This document shows, one piece after another, positions 11,133 to 20,409 of a stretch of DNA of 64,000 nucleotides. Position numbers and translations under genes: made by a program. The notes below the pieces were generated by a model, which did no database searches, was not told where the DNA came from, and worked only from the letters and a program-made list of their open reading frames with translations. The stretch's first letter is position 1; every line of letters starts with the position of its first letter. Source of the stretch: Panaeolus papilionaceus (Eukaryota; Basidiomycota; Agaricomycetes; Agaricales); NCBI GenBank assembly GCA_015501605.1, contig JADNRZ010000005.1, forward strand, positions 2,294,001 to 2,358,000, read 5' to 3'.

Positions 11133-12855
11133 ATGCCACTACAAGACCTCCCGCTAGACGTATACATGTGCATTTGTTACTTCATGGATCCTCTTGGAAT
11201 CCTCTTCCTCAGTCAAGTCAGGCATCATCTCATCATCATTGGCAGCCCAATCAGCTGATTTGACTAAAGACATGCTCATCCCTCAGAGCAGCGGCAAGAG
11301 AGTGTTTTGTGTGGTGGAATGCTACGGAGTGGTCCATTGCTCGAAACCACGTCTTCGGTAGAGCATTCAAAACACAGACTATGGACCTGGAAGAGCTTCA
11401 AGATGTCGCCACCGCGCCATCCCGTGTTTTGTTAAATTTGCGCAAAGGAAGCACTATCGACGTGGATGTTGACAGGACCAAACCAATACCAGCATCAATG
11501 TACACACATACCACCTACCTCATCCGTGCCTCGGACCTACAGCACGATCCAAGAGTCGATTATGAGAGTCAGAATCGAAAGGATTGGCGGTATTTTGAAC
11601 ACGTTTGGGTGATCCCTGGTGGCCGGTTTATCCTTGCGTATACCAATGGCGAGGTCTTATTGTACGACTTGCGTCGTCTAACGCCTCTTAAATACCGAGG
11701 TCAGCCACTATGTGTACCGTGTGCAGAGACTCGTCTAGGGATTCCATCTCCGTCTGTAGACGGGCGTGAGATAAGGTTGGCCATAGGAGGGAACGAATGG
11801 TGCGTCTCGATTTGAACTGTCAATGAGCATATTGTCAGAGTAATTCAACTTCCAATGGCTCTGTTGCTCTATAGGCTGCAATGTGATGTGACCATAATAC
11901 GATTTCTTTTCGAAGAGGGTGACGATACCCCTACAGTTATTCGACACTCGACCTCACTGGATCCGCTGATCGAAGGCCTCGACCAAATTCAACTTTTCTT
12001 GTTGACTCAGGACTTGTTTATCTGTTATTACACCCCCCGGGATGCTACAATTCATGATATTCTATATGCATGGGACTATAAACAAGACGTGGGTGCGGCT
12101 TGGAAGGTTGTCCGACGAGGCTACAAGAAGGTTGGTACAATTCTGAAGCGCTTAAATAAATTTATCGAAGGTTTCATTGGTGTCAACAGATATACTTCGA
12201 CAACGACCATATCGTGTTGATAACATCATCAGCCTTGATGGGATGGCTGATTCCTCCGCTTCATCGTCGTTACCCAAATCAACGGCTTCATGAGGTCCCA
12301 CCAACGTTCACGACCCCACTCGAATGCGACATCGAACCTGCTGATCTACACCATTGCGAGACATTGTCGGAGTGGTACAACCCCACATCACCATCTTTTT
12401 TTGACATGATGTCCCGGACACCATCTGATACCATTCACACTTGGATCACGTTCGTACCCCAAGACCCCATTACCTCGTACCTGGCGTCTAAACGATACAC
12501 CTGTCATGCCAAATCTTGGTTCTTCGTCGGATCCTATCCCAATATAACGCCTTCTTGGTACACACTATGCAACGACTATGTCGTCAAAACCTTCGTCGGT
12601 CGTCCTGGGCGTATATTTGTGCTGACTAGTCCTGTTCCTGATCGCGCTACTGGCAATCGTAGCGGCGACTCTCCGATCGGGGGAGAAAGTTTCGCAGAGC
12701 TGGTTCTTCCCTCGGAGTACCAGTTCAATCCAGGTTTTTACAAGCCCGGACTGTTTTCGTTTGATGCTACTTCCGGAAAACTGGCTTATATATGGGGGAG
12801 GGATCAGTTGGCGATAGTGGTTGTGGATTACTTGAAGCATCCATCCGAAGTCTGA
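11133..12855 (+). CDS. F-box protein with C-terminal propeller-like domain, family 1 copy C
   Basis: Exons 11133-11216, 11270-11799, 11875-12130 and 12190-12855 give 511 residues. It starts only 180 bases after the stop of copy B on the same strand, a tandem pair. F-box core MPLQDLPLDVYMCIC. Landmarks are LQDVATAPSRVL, VIPGGRFILAY, LLYDL, and FDATSGKLAYI followed by VVVDYLKHP. The middle is more diverged than in A or B: the usual VWN.E.TFA.W segment is AWDYKQDVGAAW and the DWYNTF segment is EWYNPT. This may mark relaxed or shifted function of that blade. Confidence 0.86.
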
Positions 12856-13319
12856 ATGGTACGTTGACTTATGTATGAGAAGGAATTTAGTCCTTACTGG
12901 ACGGTGGAGGCTACAAACCATTGTTACCGACTTCGAGGTTCAAGGGGGAATATATTATGTAGCCAATGACAAGCAGGTTATACGAGTGAACGTACTTGGG
13001 CACTATATCAATGTATCATCCATGTTCTTTGACCTCGGAAAACTTGAGAGATCGCAACTAAATGCGGAAATTTTTGCAATATATGAGCACCCGCTACAAT
13101 TACCCCTATATGGTTGCGTGATGATCTCCGTCAGCTTCATCACATCCATGAAGGTGCTGTGTCGTCAGTTATCCATTTGACGCTGCGGGCTAGGGTAACA
13201 ATTCCTGTATACTGCGGTTCCTTGTTAGCTTTCATATAAATACGGGCAAAAGGTTATATGTGCTACAGTGTTGACACACCAGGAGCTTAACATAGGGACA
13301 CTTCAAGACTAGATCCACG
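12856..13319. other. Intergenic between F-box C and H1
   Basis: A 101-codon frame at 12875-13180 has no motif and biased hydrophobic composition, so I do not call it. The last 50 bases (GTTGACACAC..CACTTC..ATCCACG) retain a faint form of the promoter block seen before the other H genes. Confidence 0.45.
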
Positions 13320-14117
13320 ATGACGGTGTTTTAGGCTTACATTCACAACGTACGTTGCCCTCTATGATCGTGCAATCTGTCCATTCATTCGAATGTAACC
13401 TCCTCGCCAGATCCTTGATGACAGCAAAAGCCGGGTCGTAATGACTTTTGCAAATCGAAGCGTGGCGGACGAATGGTGGAGGGTGATATCAGAAAGCAGC
13501 AGCGGCCCGTATTTCCAACGACAGAACGCTCAATTCTACTCATACAACCACGAAGAGCTCAATATTCTTCACTTCTTCATCGATGACCACTTCAAGTCCA
13601 TCAGTGATCGATTTCTTGGCAGGGTGTTTATGACTCTAATCGACGACAAAGTGGGACGAAATCTTCCTGTTATCCCGAATCAAGATGTTGTTGATCATTG
13701 TAATGGGGACTGGTACGTCGGCTGTGCATTTTCAGGTATCATGATATCTCATTAAATGCTTGATACAGGTTCTATATCCGCTCCAAATCCAACCCTTCTC
13801 TGTACTGGTTCCTCTTCGACGACCGCGTGGGCGTCTCTGAGACAAACCCCACAAAGTTCAGAGTCAAACGCCGAAATTTAGACAGCAAAGCTATCATGAT
13901 AGGCAGTGATGCTGTCATGTTCCAAGCGGATGCTCCCACTAGCGACTGTATTCGCATCCTTGGCGGCTCAGAGTTGGTTCACCGGTCAGCTTGCTTTATT
14001 TCTGAGTTCATGTTTGATGATCTCGAGAAGGAAGTTTTTGGGATCAAGTGGGATGGTGGCGGTCTGACTTATGATGCTGAAAGAAAGGATGCTTGACACT
14101 CTTGGGAATTGGTTTAA
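13320..14117 (+). pseudogene. H-family copy 1, with two in-frame stops
   Basis: Exon layout matches the intact copies: 13320-13349, 13411-13712 and 13769-14117, with the same splice points. The fifth codon is TAG (13332-13334), where all other copies have TAC or a Tyr codon. A second stop, TGA at 14094-14096, falls six codons before the family end HSWELV. Exons 2 and 3 are otherwise open and clearly related (RSVADEWWRVIS, FKSISDRF, GRNLPVIPNQD, FDDLEKE). Translation from ATG 13441 (MTFANRSVADEW) could still give a protein shortened at both ends, so function is not ruled out. Decay or a sequencing error are the alternatives. Confidence 0.65.
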
Positions 14118-14427
14118 TTCGTCTTAATGTTGTCTGGAGTTTGTGTTCGAACAATCGAATAGTCGATGAAGCATAACGAGTTTGCGCAAGGCCAATGTCA
14201 AGAATCCTAGACTCTGCCAATTGCACTGATTTCGGAACACCAACGACGACATCAACGTTAATAATTGGCCAACCTTAATCGTACAAATGTGGTTGAATTA
14301 GATCTCCAAACTATAAAAGTATACTAGAGAACATGGGCTCCGTAAAACTCTCCTTCACAGACCGAACCCACCCATCTCTCCTAATCTTGCAATGGCGACA
14401 TTCAACAAAGGTGGGGTAATTTAATTT
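14118..14427. other. Intergenic between convergent H1 and BTB gene 1
   Basis: About 310 bases, no reading frame of note. It should contain both 3' ends. Confidence 0.45.
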
Positions 14428-15400
14428 CTAATTCCCACTAGAAAGCAGGCTCTCTACAATCTCCCCAAAGCGTAGAATGCTGGTGTAGTCAGTACCAGCC
14501 TGGATCAAGACGTCGCGCTGAAATGAGCCCCATTGAGAGCACTCTGGAAACCCGCCTGAGTGGAGGACCACAGGGGGGATCCGAAAGATGGATTTTCTGG
14601 CGTTCATAAAATGCTCACGATAACGGAACTACGGAACTCTGATACGTTAGTGGAACGGAAAGAATATAGGGCTGGGATCATGACTCACCCATTTGATGAA
14701 GGTTTCCATCACTCCCGACTTCTTTACCTGGGCATACATCTCTTCCGCGCTGAATTTAAGGGTTAGTGGGGCTGCCTTGTCGGCCAGCTTTGTGTAGCCA
14801 TGCTTCTGAGCATACAGAAACACCTCGAGAGGATGGGTGTCCACATTTCTCCTACCAGTGACAATGATGACCAGAAATTTCTCGTGAGTATTCTCCCGCA
14901 GTTCTTGCATGATGCACGATTTAAAATACTCACTCCATGAAGAGGTGGCAAATCGTCATAGCCGAGTACACCACGTATTTCTCTGAAGCCTCCGATAGCT
15001 CAGCTAGTACCCCAAATGCGACGTTTTCGAGATCAGGTTGGCGTGCGTGATGCATATACTGCAAGAGCAGCTCCAAAGGCTGTCGTCTCTCGGGTAAGGG
15101 TACTTTCTCTAGAGTTTCCATCGCTGTTTCTTCTGCTTTTGTCCCTTCTTCCGCAATGAAAGGAGGAAACCCGTCGCTGTATTGACTGAGATTGAACTTG
15201 TGCGCGCCAAATTGTTCGCCGTCATCGGAGACCAGTATGATGTCAACAGGTAACGTGCATTCCTGGACTTGAGGTCGGCAGAGGACGATGAGCCTTACGA
15301 TTTACCTAAAGGTCAAGTGCCTACCTTTACAGGCTGCGTGCCTAGCATTGGTGTTAGAAGCTCTGGATTGACTGGTAGACTGAGGAACATCTACGTTCAT
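14428..15400 (-). CDS. BTB/POZ domain protein 1
   Basis: Exons from 15325-15400, 14934-15267, 14689-14851 and 14428-14628 give 257 residues. The BTB core begins PVDIILVSDDGEQFGAHK, matching the family pattern of a beta strand, an Asp-Gly turn and a conserved Ala-His-Lys. It continues with LPERRQPLELLLQYMHHARQPDL and AEL.EA.EKYVVYSAM, then a helical C-terminal part with YAQKHGY. The mushroom BTB expansion shows the same EKY and KHGY features. BTB proteins often serve as Cul3 ubiquitin-ligase adaptors, but this one lacks a second recognisable domain. A close paralogue lies at 24241-25295 with the same intron positions. Confidence 0.82.
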
Positions 15401-15642
15401 GGTGATTGTGGGTGAACAAGAACAAGGTGCTTCAGCGCTTCTTGATTGCATTGAACGTACCGTTCAAGGAGGGCGGAGTTTGAATCTGAAATTAAAGATG
15501 TGGAAATTGCCGCACAGGCGCATACATTCTCATGAAATCAAAAATCACTCAAATTTCACATTTTGATTTCTACAGAATATTTCTTTCGCTCTTTAGCCAA
15601 ATGCCTAGTATAAGCCACATTGGAAGTACGACACGGCGTCTC

Positions 15643-16219
15643 TCAACACATTAACGCTCCATTACTATCCACGCTCACACACGCATCTACACAAATATTT
15701 GTTAATAATCATCATTCACCCATAGTAGCTCATCAAAAAAAACACTTACTCAAATCCACACTGCCCAACACATTATTCCCCTTTCCATTTCCACAATACG
15801 CCCAAATCGAAGTCATCGACGTCGATAGCTGACCACCTGCAGTCTTGGGATTGATGAACCCAGTAAGGTGTGTCACGATGTTACATGACCCTCCAAAGTT
15901 GCCTCTGTATCGTTTAATTTCGACGCAATAATCAGCGTCGATGAACGGAAACGGAGTGAGTAAAAATCACAAGCACGCACCCAGATTGACAACGCATAAC
16001 CCCAAAACTATTCGTCATGCATTTATTCAAATCAATCGTCGTCGTTATCGTTTTTCCCTCTTCATTAGTTGGACATGTGGCACTCAGCATCCTCCTCGTA
16101 GCCGTGTCCGTACTCCAGTTTTCGCATGCGTTGGCGAAGCCGCCCACCGCGACTGTGGTACGCACAAGAGTTAGGACGAGGAATGGGAGTGTGAAGCTCA
16201 GACTGTATATGAGATGCAT
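15643..16219 (-). CDS. Secreted cyanovirin-N-like (CVNH) protein
   Basis: Three exons, 15981-16219, 15750-15904 and 15643-15686, with introns of 76 and 63 bases, give 145 residues. The start MHLIYSLSF begins a strong signal peptide (cleavage near residue 24). The mature part shows two cyanovirin-N-type repeats. The first has FANACENW, LSATC and a TTTIDLNKC segment followed by FGVMRC. The second has GNFGGSC, IWAYC and GSVDLNAC followed by NGALMC. The paired Cys and the DLN.C..N..G pattern are the hallmarks of the CVNH fold, a small glycan-binding lectin found in fungi and ferns. No single long open frame covers the gene, so it is easy to miss. Sugar specificity cannot be read from the sequence. 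Confidence 0.82.
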
Positions 16220-16640
16220 GACACTTTGAAATTCTGGATATTCGACCTTGATTACGAGCTTTCGGTGCTTGGTCGTCAGATGGAGGTTTAAGAAGAGGGG
16301 AGGAAGCAACGCACGCAAGTGGTACGTGCCGATGAGCTAGCTACCTCCCAGACTATGTATCACACATCCAATAACCAGAAATAACGGGAAGAAGGTCAGA
16401 AGTCGCCGTGTCATATGTATTTCTGAATGAACTGTTTATGTCTAGTATTGTCGCGGTCATGCGCGGGTGGTGGTAAGCTAAAAATAGCCTTCGAAGTTGA
16501 TTCCTGTGCGGATGCATCTATAAATAGACTTGCGGCACCTCAGCGCAGCTCCTTCATAGGAGACACGCCTCATGCTACGTTATTATGACGCGTTAATTGT
16601 GAGAGCTTATCATCCTCTCTGTGAAACGTGGGCAGCGACT
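16220..16640. other. Divergent intergenic between CVNH gene and H2
   Basis: Holds the promoter of the CVNH gene (-) on the left and of H2 (+) on the right. A TATAAATAG at about 16519-16527 is a further TATA-like site. No reading frame. Confidence 0.45.
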
Positions 16641-16715
16641 TATAACGCGTAGTAACTCAGGAAAGAAATCAACCTCCTTGATACATTGGCACATCGAGCT
16701 TCATCCAAACCCACA
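16641..16715 (+). promoter_or_regulatory. Conserved H-family promoter and leader block, copy H2
   Basis: TATAA at 16641-16645 is followed by a leader nearly identical to those of H3, H4 and H5 (AACTCAGGAAAGAAATC, then GATACA, then ATCCA just before ATG). TATA to ATG is 75 bases. Confidence 0.6.
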
Positions 16716-17513
16716 ATGACCGTGTTTTACGCCTACATCCACAACGTGCGTTTCGTTCAAACATGGTCACATCTAGTTACTCATTATATATATATCCACT
16801 CAATTACCAGATCCTCGACGATAACAAATGTCGCGTCATCATGGTATTCCCCAATCGCAGTGTGGCAGACGAATGGTGGCGGGCAATATCAGGGAGCGAC
16901 TGCGCCCCACATTTCCAGCGCCTCAACTCCCAGTTCTACTCGCGCAACCCCGAAGAACGCAATATTCTTGGATTCTTTACCAATGAGCGCTTCAAGTCCA
17001 TCAGTGGCCCATTCCGCGGTAAGATGTTCATGACGTTGCTTGATGACAGAAGCGGACGCAATCTCCCTATCATCCCGAATCAAGAATGCGTCGATCATTG
17101 TAGCGGGAACTGGTGCGTCCCAGTCTAAGTCTATCCACGACGATACTAACCGGACCTTCTCATCTTGAATCAGGTTCTACATCCGCTCCAAATCCAACCC
17201 ATCCCTGTACTGGTACCTCCTCAACGGCCGCATCCGCATCTCATCAACGCTCACCCAACGCACGCAGTTCCAAATCCGCGGTCGCGATCTCACCACCGGT
17301 ACCATCATGATCGGAAGCGACAGCGTCACGTTCCAACCCAATGGCGATAGTTTCGTCTACGTGGACGAGTCAGGATCGTTAGTCGAGTCTGGGATCGTTC
17401 ATAATTTCAGGTTTGATGATCTGGAGAAAGGGTCTTTTTGGATTCAGCCGGATCATGGCCTGCGTTTTGATCTGCATAGGGAGCCTGCTCAGCACTGTTG
17501 GGAGTTGGTTTGA
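16716..17513 (+). CDS. H-family protein, copy H2 (unrecognised family)
   Basis: Exons 16716-16745, 16811-17112 and 17174-17513 give 223 residues. The first exon is ten codons (MTVFYAYIHN). Exon 2 encodes RVIMVFPNRSVADEWWRAIS, FQRLNSQFYS, FKSISGPFRG and GRNLPIIPNQE. Exon 3 encodes WFYIRSKSNPSLYW, FQIRGRDLTTGTIM, FVYVDESGS, FDDLEKGSFWI and the terminal HCWELV. There is no signal peptide or membrane segment, so it is probably cytosolic. I do not recognise the family. The C-terminal half, with repeated short strands and YIRSKSNPSLYW / FVYVDESGS segments, resembles a beta-trefoil, but this is only an impression. Intact tandem neighbour of H3, 1,957 bases from start to start. Confidence 0.75.
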
Positions 17514-18595
17514 GGTTCAAAATTTGAGATGGACAGAGAATTAAATTGATTTATTGCTAGCACCAGCGCTTTGACTATCGCACGAGCATTGAAAATTGAA
17601 CGTTACTATACCAATTTCTTATTAACTATGCTCGTAAACTAGCATTGCTACTGATCAAGCAAAAAACGTGCGAAACAAGAAAATAGACAAAACTCGGATT
17701 TGGGGGAGATTCATACCAGGTACACTAGTCAAGATTAAGATGGTGTACACGATGGTATGCTCCTGTGCTAGATTCCCGAAGTTATGTAATGGTACCGTGA
17801 CTGCCTAACTAATTTTCGCCAAAGCTCTGGAGTATAAACCTCCCATATACGAGAATATAGATGTCAGAGCGATAATGGGCTCATGGCCTAGGTCGAACCT
17901 TGCTTGTCACCGGGATTTGGTCTTCTTCGTCGTTCCGATGCACGTGCGCACCTTCGTCACCGCTTTTATTCGTGATTTCAATGTCTACGTCCTTCGTCCT
18001 CGTCCCATTTCACCTCTCACTCACCCCCACAATCCCTAGCTCTCGCCACTCTCACATATCACGCCCACGAACTCGGATAGCACGTCGTCACCTTCCTTTT
18101 CCATCCCCAATCACATACCCCAGTCAGAGGCACCACCCCCACCACTCACCTTTTCACCCAGGTCACCCCACGCTCATGTCAACGTAGTATTATTGGGGTT
18201 GCGGGAATTGAGCACCACCAGTATTCAATATGCGGTGTCCGAATCACACTGACTTTGACCCGAGTGATGCTGATTGCACGCAAGAATTATATTGATCCGC
18301 AGCGGTGGTAAGGATCCAGGCTTCATAACGCCCATCCAGGAGAGGGATTGTGCTGTTTTTCCCCCAAATTCTGGGCATTCCGTGTGCATCCGATAGCGTT
18401 TTCATAGGTTTCTGCACACATCGTGCGTTTCACGTCGATTTGGGGTTGTGATGAATTTGGGGTTGGTGAATTGGACTAAAAGTATCAATTATTATCTTCT
18501 TCACAGATCAGAGGTTTGAAATAATGAAATAACGAATGGCCTACGATAATGTATGTAAGCGATGGGTAGATAGTATTATATTGTGGGCAACAACT
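17514..18595. other. Intergenic between tandem copies H2 and H3
   Basis: Contains the duplicated flank at 17585-17714 and a C-rich low-complexity stretch (about 17990-18180) whose 95-codon frame is rich in Ser, Pro and His and is not called. No other feature. Confidence 0.45.
17585..17714. repeat. Duplicated 3' flank of H2 (partner 19883-20005)
   Basis: The block shares AACTAGCATTGCTAC and CGGGGGAGATTCA-like segments in the same order and orientation with 19883-20005 downstream of H3. The H2/H3 duplication therefore took non-coding flank with it. Confidence 0.65.
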
Positions 18596-18672
18596 TATAA
18601 GGCGCTGTCAACTCAGGAAAGAAATCCAACTCGTCGATACACTGGGCACTTCGAGCTGCATTCAAATCCACG
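18596..18672 (+). promoter_or_regulatory. Conserved H-family promoter and leader block, copy H3
   Basis: TATAA at 18596-18600, then GCTGTCAACTCAGGAAAG and TCGATACACTGGGCACTTC, ending ATCCACG before ATG. TATA to ATG is 77 bases. Confidence 0.6.
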
Positions 18673-19468
18673 ATGACCGTCTTTTACGCCTACATCCACA
18701 ACGTGCGTTTCGTTCAACACAAGTCACATCTATCTACTTATTAAATATATATCCACTCAATTACCAGATCCTCGACGACAACACACATCGTGTCATCCTG
18801 GTATTCCCTAGCCGCGGTGTGGCGGACGAATGGTGGAGGGCGATATCAGAGAGCGACTGCGCACCACATTTCCAGCGCCTCAACGCCCAGTTCTACTCGA
18901 ACAACCCCCAAGAACGCGATATTCAAGGATTCTTCTGGCAAGAGCGCTTCAAGTCCATCAGTGGCCAATTCCGTGGTAGGATGTTTATGACGTTGGTCGA
19001 TGACAGAATGGGACGGAATCTCCCAATCATCCCGAACCTAGATTACGCAGATCATTGCAGCGGGAACTGGTTTGTCCGAGTCGAAGTCTATCCACGACGA
19101 TACTAACTCTTTACTCCTGAATCAGGTTCTATATCCGCTCCAAATCCAACCCATCCCTATACTGGCACATCCTCAACGGCCGCATCCACGTCTCCACAAC
19201 ACCCGCTGAACGCACGCAGTTCCAAATCTGCGGTCGCGATCTCACCACTGGCACCATCATGATTGGGCGCGACATCATCACACTCCAAACCGACGACGGC
19301 GATTTCATCTACCTGGACGAGTCAGGATCGGTAGTTGAGTCTGGGATCGTTTATAATTTCACGTTTGATGATCTCGAAAAAGGGTCATTCTGGATTCAGC
19401 GGGATCATGGGAGTCTGCGCTTTGATCCTCATAGGAAGCCTGCCCAGCACAGCTGGGAACTGGTTTGA
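18673..19468 (+). CDS. H-family protein, copy H3 (unrecognised family)
   Basis: Exons 18673-18702, 18768-19069 and 19126-19468 give 224 residues. It is the most typical intact copy: MTVFYAYIHN, RVILVFPSRGVADEWW, FQRLNAQFYSNN, FKSISGQFRGRMFMTL, GRNLPIIPNLD, SKSNPSLYWHIL, RIHVSTTPAERTQFQICGR, IITLQTDDGDFIYLDESGS, FDDLEKGSFWIQRD and terminal QHSWELV. Intron 2 uses the donor GTTTGT, less usual than the GTGCGT of H2. Function unknown. It could serve as the reference sequence for the family. Confidence 0.77.
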
Positions 19469-19882
19469 CGAGAGGCACAGAGGGAGGTGTCGCGTTCTGC
19501 ATAATAGTTTTACCTACATTTGGTCGAGGATCTGCGGTCGGTACGAATCCTCTCCTCCACAAAGTCGTTAAGAATTTCCTCTTTTTCCTGCTCGTGTAAT
19601 ATATTCCACAAACTGTAGTCAACACTAGACCTTGACTATGAAAGAAAACACGTTATTGCAGCTCAATGGTCTGAGCTTCATATCAGCCAGCAGTCAACAT
19701 CCGAGCCAAAGAGGACTCCGGACCTCTAGTTCTCTTGTTCAGGATCACTCTCAGCCGTCGTGTCAGTCTAATTAGTGTTCTGAGGCCTTAGAAGTGCTCC
19801 GTTCCTTTCTGTTCTTCTACATGATATCGTAACGATAGAGGTTTGCATGAATACCATCCATAGTACCTTCAATCATCAAACA

Positions 19883-20005
19883 AGCATCCAACAATCGAAC
19901 GTTACTATAATCAAGTTCTTACTGACTATGCGAATAAACTAGCATTGCTACCAGAACGTAAAATGTGTGAAACAAGTAGAAAATTTCAGATTCGGGGGAG
20001 ATTCA
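19883..20005. repeat. Duplicated 3' flank of H3 (partner 17585-17714)
   Basis: Shares ordered blocks with the flank of H2, but starts about 415 bases after the stop here versus about 70 after H2. One copy has therefore gained or lost roughly 340 bases. Confidence 0.65.
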
Positions 20006-20029
20006 AACTAGAGAGAGAAAAAGGCGACG

Positions 20030-20056
20030 ATACGGTACGATACGATACGATACGAC
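20030..20056. repeat. TACGA microsatellite
   Basis: Four perfect TACGA units (20036-20055) preceded by an imperfect one. Confidence 0.75.
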
Positions 20057-20409
20057 AGAGTCAGAGACCGATGCGAGACCGGTCTATACATATCCCTGAT
20101 CCGATCCTATGATCAAAAGCGGGTCTAATAAAAAACAAGAAAGAACCGAGAGCGGATTTCAATTCAGATTACGAGTGGATGGGATGGGGTATGCGTGTGG
20201 GGATAGATAGATGAATCGTAATCATAACCATGGATGAATGAATGAGTCATATGGAAAGCGAGCTAGAGCGATAGCGATAGCAGATCAAAGAAAAGAAAAG
20301 AAACAGAGGCAGAAAAAAGGAAAACAAGGATAGGACAAAACACGAAAATCAAAACACGGGAGCGTTCAACCTAACATCAAACACCCCCCTCCTCTCCTCT
20401 CCTCTCCTC

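Larger units (their letters stand above)
19469..20409. other. Intergenic between convergent H3 and Polo kinase
   Basis: Contains the duplicated flank 19883-20005, a TACGA microsatellite, and a CT-rich tract just past the Polo kinase stop. No gene seen. Confidence 0.45.

Noticed and set aside
12875..13180. Plus-strand 101-codon frame after F-box C
   Set aside because: Starts 20 bases after the stop of C, has no motif and no paralogue behind any of the other six copies.
14570..14580. Suspected frameshift in BTB 1 at a homopolymer
   Set aside because: On recount the run is six G (six C in the gene), and the frame continues correctly to align with BTB 2 up to the stop at 14428.
15932..16318. 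Unspliced 128-codon frame as the cyanovirin-like gene
   Set aside because: Its upstream ATG adds a non-signal stretch and its 3' part runs into an intron. The spliced three-exon model restores both CVNH repeats.
17900..18187. 95-codon frame between H2 and H3
   Set aside because: Composition follows a C-rich low-complexity tract. No conservation between the two duplicated flanks.
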